From: a virus
Direction: 5' to 3' (one strand)
Length of the DNA stretch: 40,389 bases
IMG/VR virus record: IMGVR_UViG_3300037882_005271
Coordinates: 1 to 40,389 of that record
The notes below the pieces were generated by a model, which worked only from the letters and a program-made list of their open reading frames with translations, searched no databases and was not told the DNA's origin. The position numbers were made by a program, and so were the translations under genes. Positions 1 through 7,269 of this stretch are shown in pieces (positions within the stretch are counted from its first letter, which is position 1; every line of letters begins with the position of its first letter).

Positions 1-18
1 ACGACGCTCTTCCGATCT
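1..18 (+). other. Residual Illumina adapter sequence
   Basis: ACGACGCTCTTCCGATCT is exactly the 3' end of the Illumina TruSeq read-1 adapter. It is not biological sequence. It marks the left edge as a read or assembly end, so nothing should be inferred about a genome terminus here. Confidence 0.97.
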
Positions 19-216
19 CTATGGCTTTTAGGCGCACGCCAGAGGGCTAATGCAGGATATATGTAATGGCCTCCCTATGTACACACCTTCAGGGTGACCA
101 TTGCAGGAGCCAAAGGCTCCCCTATGAGCTATGAGTGTGGGATGTGACAGGGATAGGAGCTAAGTACCATGTACTGCGGATAGCCCGGCCGTATGCGGGT
201 CACCATAGTTTATAGT
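19..216. other. Non-coding or chimeric left-end segment
   Basis: I see no credible gene between the adapter and the terminase stop codon; the best minus-strand ORF is about 25 codons. The stretch looks more GC-rich than the adjacent gene and holds several short hairpins: GGAGCC-AAA-GGCTCC at 106-120, AGTAC-CAT-GTACT around 162-174, and a CCCG/CGGG pair around 184-199. In related phages the portal gene would normally follow the terminase here. Either the segment is genuine non-coding phage DNA or it is a chimeric read end; the adjacent adapter makes the second a real possibility. Confidence 0.5.
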
Positions 217-1815
217 TTATATTCTATACATAAGTTGTTTCTCAAACATACCGTATGTCATCATATCAAGCGCATCACTATAGTGTGTTGACTCTTCTGC
301 GGGAAACTTGTCATCATGTTCAGACTTCTTGTCTTTTCCAAACCCATCTTTCCTTGCTTCAGTACCAGCCAAACCCATAGAAGTAAGCAGATACCTGGCA
401 TTTTCCCTGTTAAAACGGAGTACTCTTGCATACCATCCATTCTCTTGTAAAAGGTTACCATACATTCTGTACTTTGATTCATGGTCCGGCGCTTTACCTG
501 TGTACATCTGCTCAACTACCCAACCATTATTTGAAAGTATGTTGACTACATCATCGCATTTAGCTGTATCATTCTCTCCACCTACTGCAGTATGATCGTA
601 CCAAAAGTATATCATCCTTCTTTTGAAGGGTTTATAGTAATCACAGAATAGTACTAATGCTTCTTTCAGTTTACCAGGATAGAGTGCATGGATATTATTA
701 ACAATCCTGATTACCTTACCATCATCCTGTGCAATAACTATACAATGTATTCTCTTGTTGTAGTCAATAGATATATGCAATGGTAATTCATTATTGATAT
801 CGCCGTCCTTAAGGCAATTAAATGATAATCCTGGTTCATAAGTCTGTCTGTCAAAGTACTCATCGTTTTCAGAAAAGTATCCATGCTTATCTTCATTCAA
901 ATCAGGATAAAAGCCGTTCTCTACCTTTTTAGGCCTTATATTCAAGATCTGAGTATCAAACTGAAACAATGTGGTATCTCTCAATTGCTGCTTTATGTAA
1001 TCGGCCCCCAATGCAGCTATGTTATCTAAAGTACTGGCTTCATGATAATACAGCAGGCCTTTTCTAAGGGTATTAATTTCATCCTTAACGATATTAATTT
1101 GTTTTTCAATTTCTTTTTTTTGCTTACTATTTGCTTTAAAATATGCCTGTTTTAACTTAAAAATGGCTGTTTGGTACTTCCAAATATCCGTTACGGCAGA
1201 TACATTCATCTTATCTGCCCAATCCAACAGCCATCTGCCTGATGTTCCCACAGGCATGTCTGACACAAATAAAAGACCATGATGGTAAGGATTATTTTTA
1301 AAAGCAGGAAGTATGCCACGATTTGCAGGAAAAAGCTCAGTTTTAAGGCGTTCCTCGTTAAGTAATTTTGCCTCATCGCCAGCAATCCAGTCGATTGTAA
1401 TACCATTAGATGAACCGGGACGCTCCTGGCTTACTAAGTGCGCACCAGCACCATTAAACCAACTTACAAAATATTTGTAATCCAATGGCGGTCTATAAGG
1501 TCCTTCCCATTTCCATCTTTTTTTAAATGCAGCATCCGGTTTTTGTCCAATGAGATAGTGCTGGCCCATTTTGTAACCTAACAGTTCCCATCCTGCAATT
1601 AAACCAGGCAGCGTACGTGTCATTAATTGACTGAAGGTAGCTCCAACTATTACACCAGCGCCACGGGGCATTGTTTTAAAAAAACGGTTGCTGGTACCTT
1701 CAGCCACTACACCTTCAGTTTTACCGGTACCACGGCCGGCAATCAGTACTTCGGTTGGGCTACCGATAATCATGCTTCTCAGCTGAGGCTTATTCCTGTG
1801 CAGTTGAATAACCAT
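217..1815 (-). CDS. terL: Terminase large subunit
   Basis: DNA-packaging motor ATPase and headful or cos nuclease, 532 aa, which is normal for the family. The N-terminal ATPase has a Walker A (GRGTGKT, residues 27-33) and a Walker B ending in DE (residues 147-148, in a GDEAK context). The C-terminal RNase H-like nuclease shows an acidic strand (ISIDYN, about residue 350) and a late SDALDM motif near residue 517. Its ATG shares one base with the stop of the upstream 214-aa gene (TAATG), so the two are probably translationally coupled. It is the last gene of the head/packaging operon in the window. The portal gene expected next is absent, probably lost at the contig end. Confidence 0.93.
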   Translation of the reverse strand: MVIQLHRNKPQLRSMIIGSPTEVLIAGRGTGKTEGVVAEGTSNRFFKTMPRGAGVIVGATFSQLMTRTLPGLIAGWELLGYKMGQHYLIGQKPDAAFKKRWKWEGPYRPPLDYKYFVSWFNGAGAHLVSQERPGSSNGITIDWIAGDEAKLLNEERLKTELFPANRGILPAFKNNPYHHGLLFVSDMPVGTSGRWLLDWADKMNVSAVTDIWKYQTAIFKLKQAYFKANSKQKKEIEKQINIVKDEINTLRKGLLYYHEASTLDNIAALGADYIKQQLRDTTLFQFDTQILNIRPKKVENGFYPDLNEDKHGYFSENDEYFDRQTYEPGLSFNCLKDGDINNELPLHISIDYNKRIHCIVIAQDDGKVIRIVNNIHALYPGKLKEALVLFCDYYKPFKRRMIYFWYDHTAVGGENDTAKCDDVVNILSNNGWVVEQMYTGKAPDHESKYRMYGNLLQENGWYARVLRFNRENARYLLTSMGLAGTEARKDGFGKDKKSEHDDKFPAEESTHYSDALDMMTYGMFEKQLMYRI

Positions 1816-2459
1816 TATCCTGGTATCAATTCGTCAAATAAATCAGTTTTGATATCTACTTTTCTTTTTTTGTTAATATAGGCTAACAACTCAGGTATAT
1901 CAACATCAGGCGCCCCAATAAGTGATGGGTCATAGGTAAATTCATAATTATGGCCTGTAAAGTCAATTCCATCATCTTCGGATTCTTCAGGAAGCAGTTT
2001 AAGCAGATCTTTTATCAAGTTGCCGTAAGCCACTGCATTTTTATGGTCGTTAACTGCAAGGCACTTAGTTCTGGCTTTTCTGGCTATTTCAATTTCAACA
2101 TTCAGCTCAAAATCCCTCTTAAGATTATTAAATTGAGGAAATAATTCTTTGGCTGCTTTTAAATCGTTATATGCCTGGCAAAGGCTGATATTATATGCTG
2201 GTAATTGTACCAGCATATCAATTACATCCTGCTCAGTATACTTACCTGAGCACAGGCTATTATATATAAACTGTATGCGCTCTAATTTTAGCTGCTGATT
2301 TTGGTTTAGTTCAATTTTACTGAACCTGTTTGTGATATACTCACGTATAAGCTGCCAATCTCTTGTTTCAGCCAATAAAATTTCAGTACCAAATCTTATT
2401 TGCCTGGCAGTTGTCATTAACTGCTTTACGCCAGATTTGCCACCGGGTTTTTCACTCAT
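1815..2459 (-). CDS. Packaging-module protein of unknown function
   Basis: A 214-aa, mostly helical, charged protein between the small and large terminase genes. I recognise no catalytic motif. It has an acidic stretch (EESEDDGID, around residues 157-165) and a basic segment (NKKRK) near the C-terminus. It overlaps the TerS-like gene by 8 nt and is coupled to terL by TAATG, so a role in packaging is likely from context. It could be an accessory terminase subunit or a DNA-recognition partner of the 99-aa protein. The assignment to the packaging module rests on position only. Confidence 0.75.
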   Translation of the reverse strand: MSEKPGGKSGVKQLMTTARQIRFGTEILLAETRDWQLIREYITNRFSKIELNQNQQLKLERIQFIYNSLCSGKYTEQDVIDMLVQLPAYNISLCQAYNDLKAAKELFPQFNNLKRDFELNVEIEIARKARTKCLAVNDHKNAVAYGNLIKDLLKLLPEESEDDGIDFTGHNYEFTYDPSLIGAPDVDIPELLAYINKKRKVDIKTDLFDELIPG

Positions 2460-2751
2460 ATAATCCTAATTTTTGGTCTTTCAAATAATCATCTGCTTTA
2501 TTTTGAGCTGGTGTAGAACCAGCTTTTGCCATCTTTATGGTGGCCAGCTTCAATTCATATTCCTGCATGAGGCTGCCCCTGAAATATCTATGGTGTACAT
2601 CGTTTCCTTCAAACCTCAGGCATGACAGAAAAAATGAGGAATCTATGCCCAATATGGCGGCTATCTGCTTAGGAACCATTAATGCTGCAGCTAATTTTTC
2701 TATTTCGTTTAAATCATCTGCTGTAATGTCATTTAAAGATTTTTTCACCAT
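2452..2751 (-). CDS. terS: Probable terminase small subunit
   Basis: A 99-aa protein with an N-terminal helix-turn-helix-like segment (PKQIAAILGIDSSFF, about residues 27-41) and a C-terminal helical part with AKAGSTPAQNKADDYL. The second part resembles the small-terminase pattern of a glycine/proline turn followed by an alanine-rich helix. TerS proteins bind the packaging site and recruit TerL. Location two genes ahead of terL supports the call, although the protein is short for the family. The 3' end overlaps the next gene by 8 nt, and the 5' end overlaps the PLD-like gene by 23 nt. Confidence 0.65.
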   Translation of the reverse strand: MVKKSLNDITADDLNEIEKLAAALMVPKQIAAILGIDSSFFLSCLRFEGNDVHHRYFRGSLMQEYELKLATIKMAKAGSTPAQNKADDYLKDQKLGLYE

Positions 2752-3310
2752 TTTCGATAAGGTTTTTTATGTTATTAATAAAAAATATAGCTACTTCTTT
2801 ATCGCAGGTAACTGTACCTGCTTCAACTCTTGGATTTTTTGTATAGTTGGCACTGCCAATGATGGTTACATAACCACCATCCCATTGAAGTACAGTTATT
2901 TTAGCGTGGCATGCCCCCATTGCTATTTTATCAGCATTGTTCTTAACCAATTGGAATACATCATTTGTTCTTACCTCTGCCCGGTAATCAACATACATGT
3001 ACAGCTCTTTTATCAATCCATTTTGCACGGCCATTATTAGCGGGGAAATAGCCGTATCTCTGATAGCATATGTTGTTATAAATAATGAAGCCGGTGAACG
3101 TGTTACCAGCAGCTCCAGTATTAAATCGTGCATACTCCAATCGCCATCGCTTAAAAAAAAAGTAGTTGTACCATCATTTACAGCCGATACCAATGCAGCA
3201 AGTTTTGCAGGGCTTTTACACAGCACTGTAACCTGTTTGTCATTATTTGCAGTAATCTGACCTCCTGCGGTGCCGATATCTGCTATTTCGCCTGTTTTAA
3301 AGAGTCCCAT
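2729..3310 (-). CDS. PLD-superfamily (HKD-like) protein
   Basis: A 193-aa protein with one phospholipase-D-like active-site signature: HAK at residues 135-137, followed by GSAN at 152-155. Single-motif members such as the Nuc nuclease act as homodimers on DNA or phosphodiesters. The canonical acidic residue of HxKx4D is displaced (an aspartate lies seven residues after the lysine), so activity is uncertain. It has no signal peptide. Lying between packaging genes, it could be a nuclease that trims or protects DNA during packaging, or an anti-host nuclease. It overlaps both neighbours (23 and 28 nt), so it is firmly within the operon. Confidence 0.7.
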   Translation of the reverse strand: MGLFKTGEIADIGTAGGQITANNDKQVTVLCKSPAKLAALVSAVNDGTTTFFLSDGDWSMHDLILELLVTRSPASLFITTYAIRDTAISPLIMAVQNGLIKELYMYVDYRAEVRTNDVFQLVKNNADKIAMGACHAKITVLQWDGGYVTIIGSANYTKNPRVEAGTVTCDKEVAIFFINNIKNLIENGEKIFK

Positions 3311-3969
3311 CTTGCTGATAAATTTTTAATTTTTTCCTGATGCAACTGCATCAATGCAATCCTTTCAGGCGTTTGCTCTTTATTTTTAAGCTTATTATAT
3401 GCTTTACGTGCATTATCCAATGCTGATTTTACTTCAATATCAGGTATGTCAATTTCAGGATTTTGGTCAGGCTGATCAGGAAGCCGGCCGTGTTTTTTTA
3501 CAAAATCAGCCTTATCGTATAATTTGCTCACCTGTTTATACTCTTGTAATACTTCCAAAGCCAGTTTTTTGCGCTGCTCTACCAAATCAGGCCGGTTAGC
3601 ATCATCCATTTCATCAGCAGGAACCAGGCTCATCAGTAAAGCCCTTTTGTTCATACACTCCTTGTAAGCCATATCAGCTTCATACTTGCATGCTTGCAGC
3701 AATTCATCATTTAACACCTCAACAGGTATTGGCAATTCTTTTTTAGTAACAAATGAAGCTGTATGGGCTGGATCCTGTGTTTTTTTTACGGGCTTTTCTC
3801 CTTTATGAGCTGCCAGCAGTAAATCAAACAATTTTTTAGCGGAAAAATTAGTACGGCCTTTTTTAAGGAGTGTCAATATATCAAGGTCGCAGCTATCAAG
3901 TGCTTCGTAAAGCAAAATACCTGCAGCATAATCCCGTTTGCTGTTTAACCATTGCTGTATCAATACCAT
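3283..3969 (-). CDS. Helical head-module protein, unknown function
   Basis: A 228-aa protein of highly charged helices. The last 70 residues (after PDIEVKSALDNARKAY) look like a coiled-coil hairpin. A central proline/aspartate linker (PDQPDQNPEIDIPDIE, about residues 158-173) separates two helical halves. No enzyme motif was seen. It sits in the operon that ends in the terminase genes and overlaps the PLD-like gene by 28 nt. A structural or packaging accessory role is inferred from location only. Confidence 0.72.
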   Translation of the reverse strand: MVLIQQWLNSKRDYAAGILLYEALDSCDLDILTLLKKGRTNFSAKKLFDLLLAAHKGEKPVKKTQDPAHTASFVTKKELPIPVEVLNDELLQACKYEADMAYKECMNKRALLMSLVPADEMDDANRPDLVEQRKKLALEVLQEYKQVSKLYDKADFVKKHGRLPDQPDQNPEIDIPDIEVKSALDNARKAYNKLKNKEQTPERIALMQLHQEKIKNLSARWDSLKQAK

Positions 3970-4009
3970 ACAACAATATTAATTACCGGCGTTCGCCTTA
4001 AAAAGGACG

Positions 4010-4234
4010 CTATTTAAATTTAACTCCTGAGTGATTGTACCACTTGGTTAAGTGCTTTAACAATGATTCTTCAGTATATTTTGGTGGAAGTGGTTGGAAA
4101 ATTTCAAGGATAACAATTATTCCATTTTCAACACGGGCAATTAACCTGGGAGCAGTAAGGCGGGCGATATAAATGCCCGGAACTTTAACATTATCTGCTT
4201 TGGATAAAATATATGTAGGATAATCTCTTTTCAC
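4010..4234 (-). CDS. Small protein of unknown function
   Basis: A 74-aa protein, probably alpha/beta with a central beta-rich part (YIARLTAPRLIARVENGIIV) and a C-terminal amphipathic helix. I do not recognise it. It is the first gene after the terminator at 4246-4270. A TATATTTG promoter box lies only about 5 nt upstream of the ATG, so its mRNA may be leaderless or nearly so. It heads the PLD/TerS/TerL segment. Confidence 0.62.
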   Translation of the reverse strand: MKRDYPTYILSKADNVKVPGIYIARLTAPRLIARVENGIIVILEIFQPLPPKYTEESLLKHLTKWYNHSGVKFK

Positions 4235-4238
4235 TGTA

Positions 4239-4246
4239 CAAATATA
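4239..4246 (-). promoter_or_regulatory. Bacteroidota-type -7 promoter box
   Basis: On the minus strand this reads TATATTTG followed by TACAG, matching the TAnnTTTG -7 consensus of Bacteroidota and closely resembling the boxes at 11946-11953 and 26017-26024 (TACATTTG, also followed by TA). It lies directly behind the hairpin terminator of the tail-tube paralogue, so it probably restarts transcription for the packaging genes. No clear -33 element was seen. Confidence 0.5.
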
Positions 4247-4270
4247 AAAAAACTTCCCCGGAAAGGGAAG
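4246..4270 (-). terminator. Rho-independent terminator after the tail-tube paralogue
   Basis: On the minus strand, CTTCCC (4270-4265) pairs with GGGAAG (4258-4253) around a short loop, and seven T residues follow. It lies 33 nt beyond the stop of the 4303-4851 gene. Confidence 0.75.
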
Positions 4271-4302
4271 CCTTTTTTAATATTCAAAAAACCAACTGTA
4301 TG

Positions 4303-4851
4303 TTATGCAAGCTCTTCTGGGCCGCCAACCACATCGTACAACTGTACATAAGGGTTTTGCCAGGTGATGGTTACCTCGTAGCCTTTTACGCCATTTTTGG
4401 TAGTACCGGTGCTGAAATCTCCTTTAAGATATGCTGCAGTACAATCACATCCTAACTGATACCACATATTGGCCGGGCAGTTGCTATCTTTTACCAGGGC
4501 AATAAGCGGCTGATTGATATAATTGGCAACAGCTTCGTGCAGCTCCTTATAACTGCCGGGGAAAAACAATTTCATTTCAAAATCCAGCTTTTGAAACATG
4601 GTATCCCCTATGGTTTTTGCCATCAGCTCATTTTTTTCGGGAGCCAGCGCCACCCGGGCAAATGCACGTCCTGCTTTAAACTCATGCGGCACACTGATGG
4701 TGATCTGATCGCCCACATTGGTGAAAGGAGCTGCCGGGCATTTTATGCCATTTACAGCAAAATCAGTTACAGGTGCAAGCAGTACATACTCGCTGATGCC
4801 GCTGCCGGTATTTACCGGCGTTACTAAATTTGTATATGCGTATGTTGACAT
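4303..4851 (-). CDS. Tail-tube-like protein (paralogue of 35538-36149)
   Basis: A 182-aa protein clearly homologous to the 203-aa protein of the tail module. Both share, in order, ALAPEKNEL, KTIGDTMFQK, an FxPGSYxxLHE segment, a C-x-Y-x-G turn and DFSTGTTKxGVKGYE. A major tail-tube fold is inferred for both from the position of the other copy directly in the tail module. This copy lies in the head module downstream of the capsid gene and is followed by its own terminator. It could be a second virion tube component, or a head-tail joining or decoration protein built on the same fold. It lacks the C-terminal extension of the other copy. Confidence 0.72.
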   Translation of the reverse strand: MSTYAYTNLVTPVNTGSGISEYVLLAPVTDFAVNGIKCPAAPFTNVGDQITISVPHEFKAGRAFARVALAPEKNELMAKTIGDTMFQKLDFEMKLFFPGSYKELHEAVANYINQPLIALVKDSNCPANMWYQLGCDCTAAYLKGDFSTGTTKNGVKGYEVTITWQNPYVQLYDVVGGPEELA

Positions 4852-4894
4852 TATAAAAAAGTTGAAAGGTGAATAGTAATTTTTTTTGGCCTGT

Positions 4895-5344
4895 TTAAGT
4901 GCCCGTGCTTACCGTTTTTGCTTTTACAAAACAGGTCCACGTAATGGATGTAGCCGCCTTACCAGTAACCTGTACATAAATTTTATTGCCGGAAGATATA
5001 ATACTGAATGTGGCGCCACTGATATCAGTATCGGTGGTAGTGGTAAGTAAATCAGTAACCGTACCTAAGGTAAGCGTACCACGCCGCTTATTAAAACGGG
5101 CCTGCTTTACACCGGTTACTGCATAGGCAGTATCCTTAGCATAACCAATAATGGTTACCTGTATAATGCCGGCTTCATTGGTGCGTAATACAAGGCTGTC
5201 GATATAAACAGGTGTTGCATCTGCAGTTGTTATCCTGTTAGCGACTCGCTCATCGTTATTACGGTTGGTAAACCTTGTAGCCTGTGCCTGGCTGGTTACT
5301 AAAAATGCTGTAAGTGCAATGAGTAATAAAGAAAATCGTTTCAT
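4895..5344 (-). CDS. Exported beta-rich structural-type protein
   Basis: A 149-aa protein with a convincing Sec signal peptide: basic MKR start, hydrophobic core FSLLLIALTAFLV and a cleavage-like SQAQA-T at about residues 18-23. The mature part is threonine- and valine-rich beta sequence. Its last 70 residues (GTVTDLLTT..., YVQVTGKAATSITW) resemble beta modules seen in phage fibre or decoration proteins. A signal peptide on a gene inside a head operon is unexpected. The product may be exported to the host surface rather than built into the virion. I cannot name the family. Confidence 0.72.
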   Translation of the reverse strand: MKRFSLLLIALTAFLVTSQAQATRFTNRNNDERVANRITTADATPVYIDSLVLRTNEAGIIQVTIIGYAKDTAYAVTGVKQARFNKRRGTLTLGTVTDLLTTTTDTDISGATFSIISSGNKIYVQVTGKAATSITWTCFVKAKTVSTGT

Positions 5345-5380
5345 CGTATTATAATTAAAAAATGAGTTAAAAAAATATTG

Positions 5381-5803
5381 TTAAAAAATTTCCTCCAAAA
5401 AGCCCTGCCCATCAATTGCAAGCACACGCTTTACGAGGTCTGCATCTGCTTTAAGGTGCTCGTAAGTGATCACTTCCTCAAAATCGTGCAGGCGAAATTG
5501 TGGTACTACCTGCTTGTACTTTTTACCGCTAAAATCAATCACCTTATCGCCAGCAGCTTTAACCTGGGCTGATGCTAATTGATTCAGGCCTTCTTTAGCC
5601 TCATCCAATTGCGCCTGCAGTTTATCAAAAGCTGTTGTTTTATCATCTACCTGCTTTACCAGGTCTTCATTGCGGGTTTGCAATTCAGCATTGCTTTTTT
5701 TAAGTTCATTTACCTGATTTACCAGGTCTTCAACCTTTAATTTTTCAGCGGCCAATTGCTGATCGGTTGTAAGCTGGCCACTTTTGTTTTCGTTTGCTGC
5801 CAT
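5381..5803 (-). CDS. Coiled-coil head-module protein
   Basis: A 140-aa protein. Residues about 15-80 form a long heptad-type coiled coil (LKVEDLVNQVNELKKSNAEL and following). The last 55 residues form a small globular domain starting at VIDFSGKKYKQV. It lies immediately after the capsid gene across a hairpin, which suits a head-associated minor protein or connector accessory. No catalytic motif was seen. A scaffold-like role is less likely, because the protease upstream already carries a scaffold domain. Confidence 0.7.
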   Translation of the reverse strand: MAANENKSGQLTTDQQLAAEKLKVEDLVNQVNELKKSNAELQTRNEDLVKQVDDKTTAFDKLQAQLDEAKEGLNQLASAQVKAAGDKVIDFSGKKYKQVVPQFRLHDFEEVITYEHLKADADLVKRVLAIDGQGFLEEIF

Positions 5804-5817
5804 AAAAAGTATGTTGT

Positions 5818-5844
5818 GTACTGCCGTTATTATACCGGCAGTAC
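5818..5844 (-). other. Intergenic RNA hairpin after the capsid gene
   Basis: GTACTGCCG (5818-5826) pairs perfectly with CGGCAGTAC (5836-5844) around a 9-nt loop. It sits between the capsid stop codon and the next start. No T-run follows directly on the minus strand, so it is more likely an mRNA-stabilising or processing structure that shapes capsid expression than a full terminator. Confidence 0.6.
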
Positions 5845-5858
5845 GGTTATTTAATTAA

Positions 5859-6824
5859 TTATACCAAATCCCTGTCGTTGGTAAATACCAGGCCATCATC
5901 AATAAAGCCGGCTCCAACCCAAAAATCGGTGTACACTTTTACCTGCCTGTCAACCTTTTCTACTTCCACAATGTTTGCATTGCTGCCTCCTTTAAAGGCA
6001 AGTATGGCGTTCATTTTTGGAGTAGTCCAAATTTTTGTGGCTCCAATCATGCTGCCACGGCCAATTACGCTGGTATTATCTGTATCCTCCACTGCCAGTT
6101 GCTCACTTACCTGGGCATAATTGCTGTTGTACTTCGTACGGCGGCCTTCTTTATACCTGCGGGCCAATGTACGGCTCATGTTTATCTGCAGGTTTTGGTT
6201 CCAGTATAATTCCGGGATACCCTTAGTAAAGTCCTCCACCTGGGTACACCAGGTAAGCGCTGTAGTACTGGGCGCACCGGTGGCTATGGGTGTAATGGTG
6301 GTACCGGTAACGGCATCGTTAATTATTTTTTTAACGCCATTCATAATTTGGTTGGCATTATTGGCTGTGCCTGCAGTGGGTGCTGCAAATACGCCGCTGT
6401 ATATGGCCTGTGTTTCCATATCATGCATTATCTGCCCCATTACGTAGCTTTCAATAAACCAGCGTACAAATGGCCATGTAGTACGGTCAAGGCTGTTGCT
6501 GGTTAAAAAACTCAGCCATTGGTTTTTAAGATCATCAGGGTAAAAAAGCTGATCCACCTTTACATTGTAAAGCGGAATGGCTTTGGGCGTAAATGTAACG
6601 CCGCCCTTTGGTGTAAAAGCTTTTTGAAAGCCCTGCAGCACTTCAGTAAACTGGGTATTGGATTCCCTCAACACGGTATCTTCCGTATCAATTATGGTAA
6701 AAGCGCCTTGTGTTTCAAAGCTTTCACGCAGGCGCTGGTGAATATTGCCCTCGTTTTGGCCAGCATCTATGTAAAATGCACCAAAATCGGTTACTACCTG
6801 GGTGCTTGTGATTGTTGTTGCCAT
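5859..6824 (-). CDS. Major capsid protein
   Basis: A 321-aa protein placed directly after the prohead protease-scaffold gene, the standard position of the capsid gene. The sequence fits an HK97-fold capsid of Bacteroidota phages: an N-terminal arm with FxTQGAF, long central helices (WFIESYVMGQIMHDMETQ, about residues 122-139), an alanine/glycine/threonine-rich loop, and a C-terminal beta part ending in DFWVGAGFIDDGLVFTN. There is no signal peptide or enzymatic motif. The assignment relies on gene order and overall character rather than a diagnostic residue. Confidence 0.82.
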   Translation of the reverse strand: MATTITSTQVVTDFGAFYIDAGQNEGNIHQRLRESFETQGAFTIIDTEDTVLRESNTQFTEVLQGFQKAFTPKGGVTFTPKAIPLYNVKVDQLFYPDDLKNQWLSFLTSNSLDRTTWPFVRWFIESYVMGQIMHDMETQAIYSGVFAAPTAGTANNANQIMNGVKKIINDAVTGTTITPIATGAPSTTALTWCTQVEDFTKGIPELYWNQNLQINMSRTLARRYKEGRRTKYNSNYAQVSEQLAVEDTDNTSVIGRGSMIGATKIWTTPKMNAILAFKGGSNANIVEVEKVDRQVKVYTDFWVGAGFIDDGLVFTNDRDLV

Positions 6825-6855
6825 TATTATTCTTTTTTAAGATGAATGAATTATA

Positions 6856-7269
6856 TCAGGATGCCTTTTCTGTTTTAGGAAGCTTGCTATCGGCCCAGGC
6901 ATTGATGGGGTTATTAGGATCCAGCCAGCTGGCTACCTTACCACCACCGGCTGCTGCTGCCTCATTTTCTGCACTGGTAGCCACATTGCTGCCGCCCTGT
7001 GTGCTTGCTTTACCCCTGAGTGTTTCCAGCTCGGCAGTAAGTGTGTTAATGGTATTGGCCGATGCTGTGGCTGTTTCATTTAATTGCTGCCATTTTGTGT
7101 TAAACTCCTTAATGGTTTCAGTGGCGGTATCCAATGCTGCTGCGGCCTGCTCACCGGCAATTATTGCGGCTTCTACATTGTTAAGCTGAGCTTCAGTAAG
7201 GGCAAATCCCTCATCAACCACAGCAAACTGCGTTGCTTTGGCTGCGCCCATTGTTTTTTCAAATGCCAT
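6856..7269 (-). CDS. Possible separate scaffold product from internal start
   Basis: An in-frame ATG at residue 320 of the protease (MAFEKTMGAA...) falls exactly at the junction of the protease and scaffold domains. Initiation there would give a free 137-aa scaffold sharing the C-terminus of the protease, as with the nested C/Nu3 arrangement of lambda. The junction is serine/asparagine/glutamine-rich. The position is seen directly; use of the start is inference. Confidence 0.4.
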   Translation of the reverse strand: MAFEKTMGAAKATQFAVVDEGFALTEAQLNNVEAAIIAGEQAAAALDTATETIKEFNTKWQQLNETATASANTINTLTAELETLRGKASTQGGSNVATSAENEAAAAGGGKVASWLDPNNPINAWADSKLPKTEKAS

